From: an uncultured Christensenella sp.
GTDB lineage: Bacteria; Bacillota; Clostridia; Christensenellales; CAG-917
NCBI GenBank assembly: GCA_910584155.1
Contig: CAJTYG010000003.1
Location: 62,001-126,000 of the forward strand
Length of the DNA: 64,000 nt
Direction of reading: 5' to 3'
The notes under the pieces are model-generated. The model ran no database searches. It was not told the origin of the DNA and was given only the letters and a program-made list of their open reading frames with translations. This document shows positions 60,795 through 64,000 of this stretch, piece by piece. The translations under genes and the position numbers were made by a program. Within the stretch, counting starts at the first letter, position 1. The number at the start of each line of letters is the position of its first letter.

Positions 60795-61136
60795 ATGAAG
60801 TATTGTAGCAAATGTGGGGCAGAACTCAATGACGAAGCTGTGATCTGCACAAAATGCGGTTGCTCGGTAGATAATAGCGATCAGCCAAAACAGCAGGGAG
60901 CGTCCGGTCTTGCGATAGCGGCGCTTGTTTTCAGTATCCTCGGCGGTCTTGTCGGTTTGATTTTGGATATTGTCGGTCTGTGTACGCTTAAGGGCGAAAC
61001 GGACAGAAAGTATTGCAAGGTCGGCTTGATCATCTCTATCGTCTACATCGTGATTTGGGTGATACTTATCGTTGTGATCGTCGCAGGCGCAGCAGCAATG
61101 GTGGATTCGCTTGGTGCGGCATTGCCATTAGTGTAA
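60795..61136 (+). CDS. zinc-ribbon two-helix membrane protein (DUF4190-like)
   Basis: 113 residues. The N-terminal zinc ribbon has MKYCSKCGAELNDEAVICTKCG, two CxxC knuckles. A short Gln/Gly linker leads to two membrane helices (about 38-58 and 73-100), with the CTLKGETDRKYCKVGLIISI loop typical of DUF4190-like proteins. Its role is unknown; such proteins are often small membrane sensors. GGGAGG lies ten bases before ATG. It is flanked by two paralogous XRE genes on the opposite strand. Confidence 0.8.
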   Translation: MKYCSKCGAELNDEAVICTKCGCSVDNSDQPKQQGASGLAIAALVFSILGGLVGLILDIVGLCTLKGETDRKYCKVGLIISIVYIVIWVILIVVIVAGAAAMVDSLGAALPLV

Positions 61137-61154
61137 AAGCAAATTATTTAAAAA

Positions 61155-61190
61155 ATCAAAGAGCATTGCAGGTTTGCAATGCTCTTTGAT
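61155..61190. terminator. bidirectional terminator, 16-base perfect stem
   Basis: ATCAAAGAGCATTGCA, GGTT, TGCAATGCTCTTTGAT between the convergent zinc-ribbon and XRE2 genes, with A/T flanks on both sides. Confidence 0.8.
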
Positions 61191-61202
61191 TTATATAAGC
61201 GT

Positions 61203-61406
61203 TTATTTTATGTCGTAAATCAAATCTTCAAAAGTTACATTTAAAATGTGCGTAATGTTTATGATGTTGTAAAGCGTCGGTTCAACCTTGTTGCATTCCC
61301 ATTCGCTGACACGCTGCTGTGTCGTGCCCAACAGCTTGGCAAATTCACGTTGACTTAGCCCGCAGGCAATGCGCTCTTTTTTTAAATTGTCACCGAAAGT
61401 AGTCAT
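61203..61406 (-). CDS. small XRE-family repressor 2
   Basis: 67 residues: MTTFGDNLKKERIACGLSQ, then EFAKLLGTTQQRVSEWECNKVEPTLYNI. It has the same length as XRE1 and matches it at well over half the positions. The recognition helix differs (TTQQRVSEWE against IKQQQISEWE), so its operator may differ a little. It follows ttcA by 27 bases on the same strand and may be cotranscribed. Confidence 0.87.
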   Translation of the reverse strand: MTTFGDNLKKERIACGLSQREFAKLLGTTQQRVSEWECNKVEPTLYNIINITHILNVTFEDLIYDIK

Positions 61407-61433
61407 AATTCTTTTCTTAATGATTATATTTTG

Positions 61434-62168
61434 TCAATCTTGCGATGGCTTGTCCCACAAATTGTTGCGCTCGGGGTGGTAAATAGCGCCCAAAATTCTG
61501 TCCTTAGCAAACGGAATGTCCTTGCAGATGGTTTTAATAAGGTCCTTTACGTATTCCCTTTTTGTAACGTGGTTCATAGGACAGGGATTGTGCACGATAG
61601 GAAGCGATAGCCTTTCCACTGCAGATTTAATATCACATTCTTCAATGTAAATGAATGGGCGTATGAGGGCAACGCCCGTTTTGTCCATATAGGCAGTGGG
61701 GGAAAAGCAGGAAAAACGTCCCTCGTATAACAGCGACATAAGCATCGTCTCGGCAACGTCGTCCGCATTGTGTCCGAGTGCCAGCTTGCCTCCGCCAAGC
61801 TCGTTTATTTTGCTGTTTAGGGCGCCTCTGCGCATTTTGGCGCACAGAGAGCAGGGATTGCTTTCCTTGCGGGCGTCAAAAATGATTTCGGCAATATCCG
61901 TCTTTACGATATGGTGCGGCACGTCAAGCGCACGGCAATTTTCGGATAGCGCCTGCATTTCTTCTGTGCTCGTTTCCTTTAAGTCCATATCTATCGTCAC
62001 CGCCTCGAGCGTGAAGTGTTCGGGGGAAAATCTGCGATATGCGGCAAGGGCGTTCAAAAGCAAAACGCTGTCTTTGCCGCCCGACAAGCCGATGTATATT
62101 TTGTCGCCGTCCTCTATCATCGCATAATTCTGTATCGCACGGCGCATAGCGCTGAGAATTTTTTGCAT
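61434..62168 (-). CDS. TtcA-family tRNA thiolation enzyme (PP-loop ATPase)
   Basis: 244 residues from ATG 62168; a TTG at 62180 would add four residues, and neither has a clear ribosome site. GLSGGKDSVLLL (residues 27-38) is the PP-loop that adenylates tRNA. C106-SL-C109 and a later NPCP cysteine hold the iron-sulfur cluster used by TtcA-type enzymes, and LGHNADDVAETMLMSLLYEGR is conserved. TtcA itself makes 2-thiocytidine at position 32; in Firmicutes the substrate of this subgroup is less certain. Confidence 0.88.
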   Translation of the reverse strand: MQKILSAMRRAIQNYAMIEDGDKIYIGLSGGKDSVLLLNALAAYRRFSPEHFTLEAVTIDMDLKETSTEEMQALSENCRALDVPHHIVKTDIAEIIFDARKESNPCSLCAKMRRGALNSKINELGGGKLALGHNADDVAETMLMSLLYEGRFSCFSPTAYMDKTGVALIRPFIYIEECDIKSAVERLSLPIVHNPCPMNHVTKREYVKDLIKTICKDIPFAKDRILGAIYHPERNNLWDKPSQD

Positions 62169-62253
62169 TTTTTCTACCAACCGTAATAGATTATTATAGA
62201 CAAAATTATACTTAAATGCGCCTGCATTTGCAAGTGTAATAAGTCAAATCGCC

Positions 62254-62282
62254 TTGACATAATTTTTGGCTTATCATATACT
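62254..62282 (+). promoter_or_regulatory. promoter of the COG2426 gene
   Basis: TTGACA at 62254-62259, 17 bases, TATACT at 62277-62282. It shows that the in-frame TTG at 62266 cannot be the start. Confidence 0.78.
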
Positions 62283-62319
62283 TGTTTTGTCAATGGCAAT
62301 ATCGCAGGAGACGGCAGGT

Positions 62320-63156
62320 ATGAACGAAATAATTGACTTTTTCAGATCGGTTTTTAACAACGACTATCTGACGCTGTACGTAATTTCCATTATCCCCATC
62401 ATCGAGCTGAGAGGGGCTATTGTCTTTATGACGGGAATGTTCAGCAGCGTGCAGGAGATGATAGCCGGTATGTTTTGCTGCGTCGCAGGGTCTACAACAG
62501 TCATTTTGCCGCTTATATTGCTTGTACGTCCTCTCATACGCCGTATGAAGCGATCCAAATGGTTTGCAAAGATAGCAAAGGGGTTGGAATCTTCGATTGC
62601 GGACAGGGCGGAATCGGCTTATTCCGAGGAAAAGGACGCCGCCTTGAGCAAGCGCAAAAAAAACCGAAAGCCGCTGTCTACGGATACGAAAAAGTTTTTA
62701 GGTCTGTTTGCATTTGTCGCTATCCCTCTTCCTATGACGGGTGCGTGGACGGGCTCCTGCATAGGCAGTTTTCTTGATTTCCCCGTATGGAAGGCGGCGC
62801 TTGCGGTGTTTTTCGGAAATATCGTTGCAGGCGCAATTCTGACGACGGTCGCCTACTTTATGCCGCAGCAGTATGCCGACCTGTTTATGTACGGATTTGT
62901 GCTGCTTGCGGTAGCGATTGCGGTCACGTTGTATTTTACTCGTTCCAAAAAGATGGAAAAGCGCAGGCAGGAGGAGCTTGCAAAATATGGCAGCAAAAGC
63001 GAATATGAGCTTGCGGTGTTAAGCAAAGAGGCTGCCGAAAATGGCGAGTTTCTGATAAAAAAGGAATATCTTGACGAAAACGGCGACAAACATATCGTTA
63101 TAGGTAGGGATGCAACGAGAAACGAAAAAGCTGTCGATGACGACAGCGTGATTTAA
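62320..63156 (+). CDS. small multidrug export family membrane protein (COG2426)
   Basis: 278 residues with about five membrane spans. IISIIPIIELRGAIVF and LGLFAFVAIPLPMTGAWTGS are the two family signatures; the second half-repeat resembles a re-entrant transport loop. An inserted basic stretch (SKRKKNRKPLS) separates them, and a C-terminal charged tail of about 70 residues is longer than usual. Despite the family name no drug transport is established. ATG 62320 has AGGAG nine bases upstream; ATG 62293 would make a near-leaderless message. Confidence 0.82.
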   Translation: MNEIIDFFRSVFNNDYLTLYVISIIPIIELRGAIVFMTGMFSSVQEMIAGMFCCVAGSTTVILPLILLVRPLIRRMKRSKWFAKIAKGLESSIADRAESAYSEEKDAALSKRKKNRKPLSTDTKKFLGLFAFVAIPLPMTGAWTGSCIGSFLDFPVWKAALAVFFGNIVAGAILTTVAYFMPQQYADLFMYGFVLLAVAIAVTLYFTRSKKMEKRRQEELAKYGSKSEYELAVLSKEAAENGEFLIKKEYLDENGDKHIVIGRDATRNEKAVDDDSVI

Positions 63157-63193
63157 ATATAAACATTTATAAAACAGTAAGGATATAAATATT

Positions 63194-63598
63194 ATGAAAA
63201 AAGCATTATCTACAGCTTCTATTGCCATTATTATGCTACTGTCGCTATTTTCGTTGTTTGGCTGCAACAAATATACGTCAAGCTACAAAGCGGTTGCTTT
63301 CGTGCATACGAACACGTCGAAAAATGCTAATATGAGTTTTTCGAGCTTTGAAGGCACTATGGTGTTTAAGCTGAAGTGCGAAAATGAAAATGAAAAAATC
63401 GAATATTCCGCAAGGCTTGAAAGCGGCAGTGCAAAGGTATTTTATGACTGTAGCGGCACAAAAATCGAACTGTTTTCCGTCAATGCAGGCGATGATATAA
63501 GCGATATCGGCGGAGCGCTTAAAAAAGGCACCGTATATATTATAGTCGAAACGTCTGAAGTCGGCAAAAACGGACGCTTTGATTTTGATATCAAATGA
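63194..63598 (+). CDS. small lipoprotein, function unknown
   Basis: 134 residues. Signal MKKALSTASIAIIMLLSLFSLFGC gives an LFGC lipobox with acylated Cys24. The mature part is beta-rich (KLKCENENEKIEYSARLESG) and ends in a C-terminal GRFDFDIK strand, like small immunoglobulin-like envelope proteins. AAGGAT precedes ATG. It lies 37 bases after the COG2426 gene and may share its transcript. Confidence 0.75.
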   Translation: MKKALSTASIAIIMLLSLFSLFGCNKYTSSYKAVAFVHTNTSKNANMSFSSFEGTMVFKLKCENENEKIEYSARLESGSAKVFYDCSGTKIELFSVNAGDDISDIGGALKKGTVYIIVETSEVGKNGRFDFDIK

Positions 63599-63620
63599 TT
63601 TTTATTTAAATCAAGTATAA

Positions 63621-63651
63621 AAAAACACCTGCGGTTGCAGGTGTTTTTTTT
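63621..63651. terminator. bidirectional terminator between the lipoprotein and aldolase genes
   Basis: AAAAACACCTGC, GGTT, GCAGGTG followed by eight T; A residues on the other side serve the minus-strand gene. Confidence 0.88.
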
Positions 63652-63662
63652 GTTGTTGCTTA

Positions 63663-64000
63663 TTATGCTTTGCCGTTGCAGCCGAGCACGTCGACGATCT
63701 TGTGCTTGACAACTTGCTTGACAGCCTCTCTTGCCGGTCCGAGATACTGTCTTGGATCGAAGTGAGAGGGATTGAGTGCAAAGTGCTCTCTGATAGCGCC
63801 CGTGACCGCTATGCGCAGGTCGCTGTCGATATTGATTTTGCAAACCGCCATAGAAGCCGCTTTGCGGAGCATATCCTCGGGGACGCCCTGTGCGCCGGGC
63901 ATGCTGCCGCCGTACTGATTGACGATTTTTACAAGCTCCTGCGGCACGGACGAAGCGCCGTGAAGCACGATGGGGAAACCGGGCAGACGCTTGCCGACTT
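63663..64000 (-). CDS. fba: class II fructose-bisphosphate aldolase (C-terminal part, 5' end outside)
   Basis: The last 112 residues of the glycolytic enzyme that splits fructose-1,6-bisphosphate. FPIVLHGASSVPQELV includes a zinc-ligand His and the phosphate-binding loop. VCKINIDSDLRIAVTGAIREH is the conserved Asn/Asp segment, followed by the usual DPRQYLGPAREAVKQVV. It continues beyond the window edge with no start in view. Confidence 0.95.
   Translation of the reverse strand, partial: VGKRLPGFPIVLHGASSVPQELVKIVNQYGGSMPGAQGVPEDMLRKAASMAVCKINIDSDLRIAVTGAIREHFALNPSHFDPRQYLGPAREAVKQVVKHKIVDVLGCNGKA

Noticed and set aside
62266..62319. Longer start for the COG2426 protein
   Set aside because: It lies within the promoter; ATG 62320 has a proper ribosome site.

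Overview
The window looks like chromosomal DNA from an uncultured, gut-type member of the Clostridia. Supporting signs are strong AGGAGG ribosome sites, near-consensus sigma-A promoters, TTG and GTG starts, an RqcP-type S4 protein, an RF2/TsaD/ribosomal protein neighbourhood and lipobox signal peptides. Affiliation with something like the Christensenellales is my inference, not something the sequence proves. TGA is used as a stop. I found no tRNA or rRNA gene, CRISPR array, insertion sequence or phage module.

Region 1 (1-4.9 kb) carries the partial phosphoglycerate mutase gene apgM on the minus strand. Divergent from it is a two-gene unit: a GH127-like (DUF1680-type) protein followed by a membrane PH-domain protein. 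A DUF1624-type multispan membrane acyltransferase lies on the minus strand and may be translated from a leaderless mRNA.

Region 2 (5.2-32.1 kb) is one uninterrupted reading frame of 26.8 kb. It encodes a predicted lipoprotein of about 8,920 residues behind a perfect TTGACA-17-TATAAT promoter laced with repeats, and it ends at a clear terminator. It holds about 13 beta-rich modules separated by short linkers of the type EAVTVAD, with tyrosine-rich insertions, followed by about 2,300 residues of Ig-like sandwich repeats. It is the outstanding object of the window, and I know of no function for it.

Region 3 (32.2-34.6 kb) holds a DUF1858 redox protein, an XRE-cupin regulator and a minus-strand rqcP-ispDF unit (RNA-binding quality control plus a fused isoprenoid enzyme).

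Region 4 (34.7-60.4 kb) is a long plus-strand information-processing block: rpoB-rpoC-metK, recD2-comF, secA, prfB-tsaD, an L7Ae-like protein, rpsL-rpsG-fusA, tuf, rpmG-secE-nusG, rplK-rplA, rplJ-rplL. The usual order (secE-nusG-rplKAJL-rpoBC-rpsLG-fusA-tuf) is permuted, so rpoBC is separated from rplJL and has its own promoter and leader. Several RNA leaders and hairpins are visible, including an L10 leader with an attenuator.

Region 5 (60.5-64 kb) holds two paralogous small XRE regulators around a zinc-ribbon membrane protein with a palindromic operator, then a TtcA-family tRNA thiolation enzyme, a small-multidrug-export-family membrane protein, a small lipoprotein and the partial class II fructose-bisphosphate aldolase gene.
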